Part shown: positions 1-6,320 of the stretch, in pieces
Layout of the letters: each line of letters starts with the position of its first letter
Position numbering within the stretch: position 1 is the stretch's first letter
From: Phycisphaerae bacterium
Lineage (GTDB): Bacteria > Planctomycetota > Phycisphaerae > Sedimentisphaerales > Anaerobacaceae
Length of the DNA stretch: 45,635 nucleotides
Direction: 5' to 3'
Assembly: GCA_017993835.1 (NCBI GenBank)
Contig: JAGOLX010000049.1
Span: 1 to 45,635 of the forward strand
Translations under genes and position numbers: made by a program
Notes under the pieces: model-generated
What the model was told of the DNA's origin: nothing
What the model saw: only the letters and a program-made list of their open reading frames with translations
Database searches by the model: none

Positions 1-100
1 TCCCGGCCAGGCTTCGCGACGAGCTCGAAGCATCAATGCGGACCGACCTGCATCCACCGCCGCCCAAAACCCCCTCCAGTATACCCCGACGCAAGCCCCT

Positions 101-155
101 TTTCATCCCCTTCGGGTGGGCCAAAGGACCATGAACGGCTTCGCGGGAATGACAT
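101..155 (-). repeat. Dispersed 55-bp repeat, copy 1 (inverted relative to copy 2)
   Basis: Read on the minus strand this begins TGTCATTCCCGCGAAGCC and runs through CCTTTGGCCCACCCGAAGG. The same sequence with few changes is at 6096-6150 on the plus strand. It contains no open frame of interest and lies in the gene-free first 400 bases, upstream of the kinase promoter. Confidence 0.8.
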
Positions 156-234
156 TCCGGGGTTTCCATGAATGCCTATTGCACGCGCGCAGATACGGTC
201 ATGCGCCCCCTTCTATCCCACCATCTGAATGTAC

Positions 235-263
235 TTGACATTCATCGAATTTGATGGTATACG
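235..263 (+). promoter_or_regulatory. Sigma70-type promoter of the histidine kinase gene
   Basis: TTGACA at 235-240, a 17-bp spacer, and TATACG at 258-263. The -10 box lies downstream of the TTG/ATG codons at 251 and 254. A transcript from this promoter could therefore not use them, which supports the ATG at 419 and implies a leader of about 150 nt. Confidence 0.7.
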
Positions 264-418
264 CCGGGTGGATATGGAGAATTCGGGGTGAATCCGGGGG
301 GACGTGCCTCGGGGCTCGCGATGGCGACCGGGACACGAGGAAGGGCGAGACGTGCTCGGCAGAGAGCCGTTTCTGTCGAGGTGAGTTGTTCGGCGTACTC
401 AGGACAGGGGATCCCATC

Positions 419-1759
419 ATGGTGGGAGAGCCGAATCGCGAAACAGCCAAAGGCGGGCACAAGCCGCGGCGTGCCTGCGGGCGACTGCACACCGGCAAGT
501 CCCCATCGCAGGTTCCGTTGCACCAGGCCGAATTGCCCGGGCCCGGCGTGCTTCGCGGGAAGCGGGCGCGAACGGAAGAGCTGCGGGCGACAGTCCGGCG
601 TCTTCAGGACGAGGCGGCCCGACGCCGGCTCCTGGAAAGCCGGCTTCGCAGGCGATCCCAGATGCTCGAAGCTTTCTTCCTGCACACCATCACGCCGCTG
701 GCGTTTCTGGATCAATCCTTCGACTTTGTCCGAGTGAACGGCGCGTACGCCCATGCCGATGGCAAGACGCCCAAGTTCTTCGTCGGCAAGAACTACTTCG
801 CGCTCTATCCGGACGCCGAGATGCGCGGGATCTTCGACCGGGCAGTGAAGACGAAACGTCCGTATCTTGCCTACGCCCGGCCGCTCGCCGGTTTCGGGGG
901 GGCGCGACGCGTGCGGTACTGGAACTGGCAGCTCACGCCGCTGTTGAATGACTCCGGCGGGGTCCGGTTCCTGGTCTTCAATCTCGAAGACGTCACGAAT
1001 CAGCGGGAGACCCTGCACGAGCTGGTGCAACGCACCCGCCAGCTTCAGAAGCTGACGATCGAGCTGTCCCAGGTGGAGGATCGCGAACGAAGGCGGCTGG
1101 CTGAGATCCTGCACGACGACCTCCAGCAGGTGCTGGCCGCCGCCCGATTCCATCAAGGGGTCTTGACCGCCCGGGTCCGCGGCGATGCGACCCTGGAGGA
1201 TCTGGCCGGCCAGGTTGGCGATCTGCTCAAGGAGGCGATCGGCAAATCGCGCAGTCTGTCGCACGAGCTCAGTCCGCCGGTGCTGTATCAGAACAAGCTG
1301 GGCGAGACGTTCGAATGGCTGGCTCAGCAATTCCAGGCCACCCACGGCCTGCTCGTCCGCGTCGAGATCCGCGGGCGGATCGACCCGCAATCGGAGACGC
1401 TCCGCGCCTTTCTCTACAAGGCGGGACGGGAGATGCTGTTCAACGTGGTGAAACATGCGGGCGTCCCGGAGGCTCGACTGCGTCTGCGATATGTCCGGGG
1501 CTGCGTCGGGCTGACGATCTCGGACCGCGGACGCGGGTTCGATCCGCGCGTCCTGGGCAGGGCCGGCGGATTCGGACTGTTGAGCATTCGGGAGCGGGTC
1601 CAGTTGCTCGGGGGACGCATGAGGATTCGAACGGTCCCGGGCGGGGGCAGCACGTTCCTCCTCTCGGTCCCCGACTACGAGGGGGAACCGACCTCGCGGG
1701 CGGGAGCGTCGTCGGAGGATTCGGTCGGGACGATCGTGGATTGCGACGAGCCCGTGTGA
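419..1759 (+). CDS. PAS-type sensor histidine kinase, NarL/DegS class
   Basis: Predicted cytoplasmic sensor kinase of 446 residues that would autophosphorylate on histidine and pass phosphate to a LuxR/NarL-type regulator. A charged N-terminal region and short coiled coil (to about residue 80) precede a PAS-like sensor domain (about 80-200). The HisKA_3 dimerisation segment has the H-box ILHDDLQ (His near 232), and the HATPase domain has an N-box around FNVVKHAG (Asn near 342) and the DRGRGF and GFGLLSIRERV nucleotide motifs. No transmembrane segment is visible. The frame is open upstream to a TTG at 251, but the promoter at 235-263 and the AGGGGA seven bases before the ATG at 419 favour the later start. 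No regulator gene is adjacent. The LuxR/FixJ gene at 15976 is a distant candidate partner only by family. Confidence 0.9.
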   Translation: MVGEPNRETAKGGHKPRRACGRLHTGKSPSQVPLHQAELPGPGVLRGKRARTEELRATVRRLQDEAARRRLLESRLRRRSQMLEAFFLHTITPLAFLDQSFDFVRVNGAYAHADGKTPKFFVGKNYFALYPDAEMRGIFDRAVKTKRPYLAYARPLAGFGGARRVRYWNWQLTPLLNDSGGVRFLVFNLEDVTNQRETLHELVQRTRQLQKLTIELSQVEDRERRRLAEILHDDLQQVLAAARFHQGVLTARVRGDATLEDLAGQVGDLLKEAIGKSRSLSHELSPPVLYQNKLGETFEWLAQQFQATHGLLVRVEIRGRIDPQSETLRAFLYKAGREMLFNVVKHAGVPEARLRLRYVRGCVGLTISDRGRGFDPRVLGRAGGFGLLSIRERVQLLGGRMRIRTVPGGGSTFLLSVPDYEGEPTSRAGASSEDSVGTIVDCDEPV

Positions 1760-1776
1760 ACCCCGCCGGGGGCGAC

Positions 1777-2739
1777 TCAGGGAGTCTCGAGCCAGTGCTG
1801 ACTGAGGATCGCCAGGTCCAGCAGGTCCACCGTTCCGTCGCAGTTCAGATCGCTCTCGGAGCACGGCCGGCCGGACCAGCCGCCAAGTCTCGCGAAGAGC
1901 CACCAGGCGGCGTAGGCCTTCCGATTCGCGTTGAGCGGCTCGCTGTGCGCCGACTCGCACGAGTACCAGTCCACGTTGATCGTGTGACTGTCCTGCCAGG
2001 CGGTGGCCCAGTTGCCGAGCTTGGCACCGGTTTGCGACACGTAGTAGCTGCAATCGTCGTGGGGGAAGGGGTAATAGACGCCGTCGGGATCGTGGCTCTC
2101 GACGTCGGCGAAGTCGTAGAGGACCTTGCCGTTGGCTTCGCAGTAGTCCCGGATGACCTGGTTGGCGGCCTTGTTGTCGTCGTCGTCGCCGTGATCGACG
2201 TGCCCGGTCATGTAGACGAACGTGACATTCGGGTAGTCGCGCTCCAGTTGGCTCATCGGCTCGATGTACTGGGGGAACAGGGTGTCGTCGTTGTACTTGC
2301 CGCTGACCTGCCCGCACCAGGACCAGAGGATGACGTTCACCTTGGCGTTCTGCGGGTTGTTCAGATAGGCCCGGGTGTTGTTGACCCAGTCGGGGTAGTA
2401 TCCGACGTCCCCGCTCATGGCGCCGTCGTGCAGGTCGAGCGCGCCGTTCGCGCCGCCGCGTTTCCAGGCGAAAATGTCCTTGGGCAGTGCCAGGCCCTTG
2501 CCGCCGGCATTGGCGAAAGCGACGAGTCCGGTCATGCCGGTGGTGAGCTGCGAGCCGTGGGAGGTGTGACCGTAGCCGATGTGGAGCGTCGCCTTGGCCT
2601 GCAGGATCGCGGATTCAGGGATCCGCGTGATGTCCGTACAGGTGTGATCGATGATGATCGCCTGGGAGCGTGCCGCCGGACTGCGAACGATCAGAACGAA
2701 GACAGCAGCCGCCATAGCCCATCGCATGTGGTCTTTCAT
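1777..2739 (-). CDS. Exported protein with C-terminal dockerin-type repeat
   Basis: A 320-residue protein. The ATG at 2739 is preceded by AAGGGAG at good spacing. Residues 1-26 form a Sec signal peptide (charged start, then a hydrophobic run ending ARSQA). The central domain is unrecognised but rich in Asp, Asn, Trp and His, with GYGHTSHGSQ near the start, a VYMTGHVDHG stretch and an Asp run, which could bind metal. The last 25 residues, SDLNCDGTVDLLDLAILSQ plus a short tail, are one calcium-binding dockerin type I half, common at the ends of secreted planctomycete proteins. The gene is convergent with the kinase (17 bp between stops) and divergent from the lipoprotein gene. Function unknown; extracellular or surface location is inferred. 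Confidence 0.85.
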   Translation of the reverse strand: MKDHMRWAMAAAVFVLIVRSPAARSQAIIIDHTCTDITRIPESAILQAKATLHIGYGHTSHGSQLTTGMTGLVAFANAGGKGLALPKDIFAWKRGGANGALDLHDGAMSGDVGYYPDWVNNTRAYLNNPQNAKVNVILWSWCGQVSGKYNDDTLFPQYIEPMSQLERDYPNVTFVYMTGHVDHGDDDDNKAANQVIRDYCEANGKVLYDFADVESHDPDGVYYPFPHDDCSYYVSQTGAKLGNWATAWQDSHTINVDWYSCESAHSEPLNANRKAYAAWWLFARLGGWSGRPCSESDLNCDGTVDLLDLAILSQHWLETP

Positions 2740-2945
2740 CGTTATCTCCCTTCTCACGCATCGGCCGGCCGAAGAGCCGGCGCCTCTTGAAAGGACGTTC
2801 ACCGTAACATCGCCAACCATCCATTATGCCGTCCGGGGGACAGGAAAGCAAGACTCGAACACGACAATTCGGCTTTACGACCGGGGTCGAACGCGGTACT
2901 CTGGCGACGACTGTAAGCCGAGGGGATATGACAGGGGGTAATTGC

Positions 2946-4292
2946 ATGCACAGGATGCCGTGGTTGGGGATGGTCCTGCTGGTCGGCCTGGCAGGAGGGT
3001 GCCGGACGATCAATCGGAGGATTACGGAGAGCGTCTTGGAACGGGACGCATCCGATCAGTGGCAAGTCCACTACGGCAGCCAGGTTCAGTACACCCTCGC
3101 GAACGACACGTTGACCGACATTGAGTTCGAAGGGTCCATGATTGCCGACGATGTGGTCGTGCGGTATCAGCGAGAACTCGGCCCGCAGGCGCAGTGCGTT
3201 GCCCGGAGGATGGCGGACCTGCTGGAACGGGTCCGCGAGCGGACGGGAGTCGCCATCTGCACCCGGGCGACGGTCTACCTGCTTCGCTTCGATCAACGTC
3301 CCCAGAACTACGACATCACGTTGTCGGTCGAGCCCAACGAGTTCCCGGTGCCTCTGTTCGTTCGCGTCGGCGACGAGTCCTGCGACGCGATCATCGCCCA
3401 GAATGCCATCTATCCCTATCTAATGGTACACGAGCTGACGGAGACCTCGCTCGTCGGTCCCGGCGGCGGGCGGGTCCTGCCCGATCTCTCGTGGGGGGCC
3501 CTGGGCGTCGACTTCCACGTGAACAACTACACCCGCTGGTTCCGCGACGGGCTGGCGAATTACGCCGGCTACATCGCCTACGATATCGTCTCCCACGAGA
3601 TCCCGAGCGAGCAGCGACTTCACTACCGCCAGACGCTCCTGCACACGAGCCCGTTCACGTCGCTGGCGAAGGTGGGAGAAGACCTGTTCTCGTGGCCCCA
3701 ATCGCCTGCGACCCGGCAGGAACGAACGTACTACAACGCAGCTTTGGGCCTGTTCCTGCTGATCGCGGACGCCTACGGCGAGCAGGCGATTCGGTACATC
3801 GTTGCGGAGGTCGGGCAGTGCGAGACGGTGGACAGCAGGGACCTCATTGAGATCGTCAACCGGGTGCTCGGGACCGACGTGAGACGCCTGGCCGAGGATT
3901 ACGAGTTTCCCTCGCTCGGCTTGGACCTGGAGCGGATGACTCCGGCCTTGGCTCAGAACCAGGGTGTGGACCTCCACGAGGGCGTGTTCGTACAGGCCGT
4001 GCGGAAGGATCAGGCGGCCGACAAAGCGGGCCTGAGGGAAAAGGACGTGATCCTCGCCGTGGGCTCGATGCCCGTCACGAATCTCCTCGACTTCGAGCTG
4101 GGCGTGTTCAGGTCGCGAAAGCAGCCGTTCGCCTGTGTGGCCATTCACAGGCAGGGGGTTGGCGCCCTGACCGTCGATCTGCCCCTGGAGACGCCGGAAT
4201 CTGCTCAGGATGCACCGTCTGCCAAACGACGCAATCCCCTGGAGGAAGGTCGGGTCGAGTTCAGCCACCTGAGCCGGCTCTTCGCCCGCTGA
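2946..4292 (+). CDS. PDZ-domain lipoprotein, possible peptidase-like
   Basis: A 448-residue predicted envelope lipoprotein. The signal sequence ends LVGLAGGC, a near-consensus lipobox with Cys at about residue 19. The middle domain contains MVHELTE and, further on, YNAALGLFLLIADAYGEQAIR, which recalls zinc-peptidase-like helical domains. The HExxH motif is not complete, since HELTE lacks the second His, so catalysis is doubtful. Residues about 340-420 form a PDZ domain (GVFVQAVRKDQAADKAGLR, then KDVILAVGS). The ATG at 2946 has AGGGGG upstream; an in-frame ATG at 2928 is an alternative but would spoil the signal peptide. It is divergent from the dockerin gene, and about 120 bp separate its stop from the next operon. 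Confidence 0.8.
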   Translation: MHRMPWLGMVLLVGLAGGCRTINRRITESVLERDASDQWQVHYGSQVQYTLANDTLTDIEFEGSMIADDVVVRYQRELGPQAQCVARRMADLLERVRERTGVAICTRATVYLLRFDQRPQNYDITLSVEPNEFPVPLFVRVGDESCDAIIAQNAIYPYLMVHELTETSLVGPGGGRVLPDLSWGALGVDFHVNNYTRWFRDGLANYAGYIAYDIVSHEIPSEQRLHYRQTLLHTSPFTSLAKVGEDLFSWPQSPATRQERTYYNAALGLFLLIADAYGEQAIRYIVAEVGQCETVDSRDLIEIVNRVLGTDVRRLAEDYEFPSLGLDLERMTPALAQNQGVDLHEGVFVQAVRKDQAADKAGLREKDVILAVGSMPVTNLLDFELGVFRSRKQPFACVAIHRQGVGALTVDLPLETPESAQDAPSAKRRNPLEEGRVEFSHLSRLFAR

Positions 4293-4335
4293 CTCCAAGC
4301 CCCGCAAAAAAAACACAGAATCTGGTGAAACTCGC

Positions 4336-4364
4336 TTGACTTGATGTAATGTAGACAATACATT
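4336..4364 (+). promoter_or_regulatory. Promoter of the DERDK membrane protein/XRE operon
   Basis: TTGACT at 4336-4341, a 17-bp spacer, and TACATT at 4359-4364. The -10 hexamer is itself the right arm of operator 1, so a repressor bound there would block RNA polymerase directly. Confidence 0.75.
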
Positions 4365-4384
4365 AAGTGATGTATGGGTTACAT
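4348..4384 (+). promoter_or_regulatory. Twin operator palindromes, ATGTA-N5-TACAT
   Basis: Operator 1 is AATGTA-N5-TACATT (4348-4364) and overlaps the spacer and -10. Operator 2 is ATGTA-N5-TACAT (4370-4384), downstream of the -10. Their centres are 21 bp apart, two helical turns, so two dimers would sit on one face. The likely ligand is the XRE regulator encoded as the third gene of the same operon (5277-5525), giving autorepression. This is an inference from position and symmetry. Confidence 0.7.
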
Positions 4385-4415
4385 TGTTGTTGCGTACAAG
4401 TAGGAGAACGGAGCC

Positions 4416-4850
4416 ATGAATCGAGAGCAGAAGAGGGCGCTAGCCATCGTGATCTCGATGTCGTTGGCGGCGATTCTGTGCGTCGCAGCCTTGACGTCAC
4501 GCCATCTTGGGCTTGGCACGCTGGGCACGGCGCTGTTCATCGCGGCGGCCGTCGTCCAGGGTACCGGCGTTCTGCTGTGCCTTCGCGTCAAGGCGGACAC
4601 CGGCGCCGTCGCGTCCGATGAGCGAGACAAGCAGATCGAGAAGAATGCCCACATGGCCGGCTTCGGCGCCGTGTACCTGTTTGTCATTGTCGCGTCCTTC
4701 GCGCCGATCGCCATCTTCGGCGAGAAGGGATCGCTGCCTGTGACGTGGTGTCCGGCATTGCTGATCGGCGCCGGATTCTGCCAGGCCTACGCTATGTCGG
4801 TCGCGACGCTGATTCAGTACGGCCGAGCCGGGAAAGGAGACCTGCCATGA
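4416..4850 (+). CDS. Four-helix membrane protein with DERDK motif
   Basis: A 144-residue integral membrane protein. Hydrophobic segments lie at about 9-28, 36-54, 85-103 and 112-132. A cytoplasmic-looking loop between helices 2 and 3 carries SDERDKQIEKNAH. The layout resembles small DUF2178-type membrane proteins that travel with a short XRE regulator; the biochemical role of that group is not known. RBS is TAGGAG upstream of the ATG. Its stop overlaps the next start as ATGA, so the pair is translationally coupled. It is first in an operon controlled by the twin operators at 4348-4384. Confidence 0.8.
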   Translation: MNREQKRALAIVISMSLAAILCVAALTSRHLGLGTLGTALFIAAAVVQGTGVLLCLRVKADTGAVASDERDKQIEKNAHMAGFGAVYLFVIVASFAPIAIFGEKGSLPVTWCPALLIGAGFCQAYAMSVATLIQYGRAGKGDLP

Positions 4851-5284
4851 ATAGAACACAGAAGGGCGCTGTGATGACCCTCTCGGCGTTCCTGGTGAAC
4901 GCCGCGTTCCTCGGCTATCTGTTCATCAGGATCTTCGTTCTCAAGGGCCTGCCGCGGGTGTCCGACATGGTGCCTTTGTTGCTCGCGGTCGCAGGGATGG
5001 CTGCATGGTGGGTGGCCCTGTCTCGCAGAAAGCAAAGCCCGGCCGAGCCCGAAGCGGATGAGCGGGACAAGGTCGTCATGAAGAACGCGGTCCTCGCAGG
5101 TTTCATCTCGATTCTGCTGTTTCTGGCGGCGACGGTTCTGATCCTGGCGCTTATGCTCGGCGAGGCGGGTTCCGTTCCCGTCTACGTCCTGACGTTTATC
5201 CTTTTCGGCGTATGCCTCGCGGCTGGGTTGGTCTACGCCGTCGCGATCCTGCTTCAGCACAGGTTGGGAGGCAGGGATGAATAA
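4847..5284 (+). CDS. Second DERDK membrane protein, paralogue of the preceding gene
   Basis: A 145-residue four-helix membrane protein starting MNRTQKGAV, matching MNREQKRAL of its neighbour. The same loop signature is present (ADERDKVVMKNAVLAGF), so the two are tandem paralogues and may form a heterodimer. The ATG at 4847 follows AAAGGAG and overlaps the previous stop. The C-terminus overlaps the start of the XRE gene by 8 bp. Function unknown. Co-expression with its repressor suggests a homeostatic or stress role, which is an inference. Confidence 0.8.
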   Translation: MNRTQKGAVMTLSAFLVNAAFLGYLFIRIFVLKGLPRVSDMVPLLLAVAGMAAWWVALSRRKQSPAEPEADERDKVVMKNAVLAGFISILLFLAATVLILALMLGEAGSVPVYVLTFILFGVCLAAGLVYAVAILLQHRLGGRDE

Positions 5285-5525
5285 CGACCGCATCAGCAAT
5301 CGAATCCGCCGCCTGCGGTTCGATCACAATGAGATGACCCAGCAGGAGCTTGCCGACAATGCTGGCGTCACGCGCCAGACGATCATCGCCATCGAGTCGG
5401 GCAAGTACTCTCCGTCGCTGCCCCTGGCCTTCCGCATCGCCCGCGCCTTTCGTGCGACGGTCGAAGAGGTCTTCGTATACGAGGACGACAAAACGCCCTC
5501 CGACCTCGGCAAGGCGGCAACGTGA
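5277..5525 (+). CDS. XRE/Cro-family transcriptional regulator, YozG-like
   Basis: An 82-residue protein that is almost entirely one helix-turn-helix domain: IRRLRFDHNEMTQQELADNA followed by VTRQTIIAIESGKYSPSLPLAF, the typical small XRE repressor pattern. The C-terminal part (VEEVFVYEDD) is the usual short dimer tail of this subgroup. It is the last gene of the operon and overlaps the second membrane gene. It probably represses its own operon through the palindromes at 4348-4384. It resembles an antitoxin only in size: its partners are multi-pass membrane proteins, not recognised toxins. Confidence 0.9.
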   Translation: MNNDRISNRIRRLRFDHNEMTQQELADNAGVTRQTIIAIESGKYSPSLPLAFRIARAFRATVEEVFVYEDDKTPSDLGKAAT

Positions 5526-5628
5526 CGGGAGTCGTGAACATGCTCGCAACGGTCGGCCCCACGGATGTTCCCCACATGTGCCGCCCGGTGCCGACTGTCA
5601 CTCCTGCGAAGAGCCTGCCCCCCGCGCC

Positions 5629-5998
5629 TGTCATTCCCGCGCCAAGCGGGAATCCACTCTCTCGGTCGCGCCCAATCCCACGGTTCCTGGATTCCTGCGT
5701 GCGCAGGAATGACAGAGTCACGGCGCGTGCACAGTCATACTCCTGGGACCGGGATCGACCCTGTCTGTCATTCCCGCGCGAGCGGGAATCCACTCCCTCG
5801 GTCGCGCCCAATCCCACGGTTCCAGGATTCCTGCTTGGCGCAGGAATGACAGGGTCGTGGCATGTGCACAGTCATACTCCTGGGACCGGGATCGACCCTG
5901 TCTGTCATTCCCGCGCAAGCGGGAATCCACTCCCTCGGTCGCGCCCAATCCCACGGTTCCAGGATTCCTGCTTGGCGCAGGAATGACAGAGTCGTGGC
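5629..5998 (+). repeat. Tandem array, 3 units of 137 bp, each with two palindromes
   Basis: Units start at 5629, 5766 and 5903, an exact 137-bp period. Each begins TGTCATTCCCGCG, with a GCGGGAATCC arm completing the first palindrome. About 40 bp later it has a second one (GGATTCCTGC with GCAGGAATGACAG), then a spacer containing CAGTCATACTCCTGGGACC. Units 2 and 3 are nearly identical and unit 1 more diverged; unit 3 fades after about 5998. The doublet alone is dispersed in the window (11.92, 14.6, 44.1 and 44.2 kb). Confidence 0.9.
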
Positions 5999-6095
5999 GT
6001 GTGTCGGGTTGTCGTCCCCGGATCGCGTTCGTCTCCCGATCAGATCGCGGCGTGTGCACAGTCGCCGTCCTCGGATGGCGCCTGGCCCTCACACT

Positions 6096-6150
6096 TGTCA
6101 TTCCCGCGAAGCCGTTCATGGGCCTTTGGCCCACCCGAAGGGGATGGAAA
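6096..6150 (+). repeat. Dispersed 55-bp repeat, copy 2
   Basis: Plus-strand copy of the element at 101-155. It begins TGTCATTCCCGCGAAGCC, so its end is shared with the palindrome doublets, but its interior (TTCATGGGCCTTTGGCCCAC) is different and self-complementary around GGGCCTTTGGCCC. Confidence 0.8.
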
Positions 6151-6320
6151 TGGTGCCGCTTCGCCACGTCGCACACAAGTCTTGTCCAGTACACGACTTG
6201 GCGCGCTTTGTTCTATCGTCCGTCCGTCTATTTCCAGAGGAGCGGGAATCCACGCCGCGGAATGGGTCAGGACCCGCGATTCGTGGATTCCTGCTTGGCG
6301 CAGGTTTGAGGGTGTCCGGA

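Larger units (their letters stand above)
5526..6320. other. Gene-free repeat field between two convergent genes
   Basis: About 800 bp with no credible gene. It holds the 137-bp tandem array (5629-5998), the 55-bp dispersed repeat (6096-6150) and a decayed copy of the palindrome doublet (about 6240-6306, AGCGGGAATCC near its start and a GATTCCTGC/GCGCAGG hairpin near its end). The open frames here are translations of the repeats. Confidence 0.8.

Noticed and set aside
242-2317. Long open frame (691 codons) on the minus strand across the kinase gene
   Set aside because: It is antisense to a gene with clear kinase motifs, has Arg-rich low-complexity composition, and lacks any domain or RBS. A typical high-GC shadow frame.
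5277-5525. Antitoxin of a toxin-antitoxin pair
   Set aside because: Its operon partners are multi-pass membrane proteins without toxin similarity, and the gene is last rather than beside a single small partner.
5629-5998. Tandem repeats as a CRISPR array
   Set aside because: Unit is 137 bp with double palindromes and no variable spacers; no cas genes nearby.
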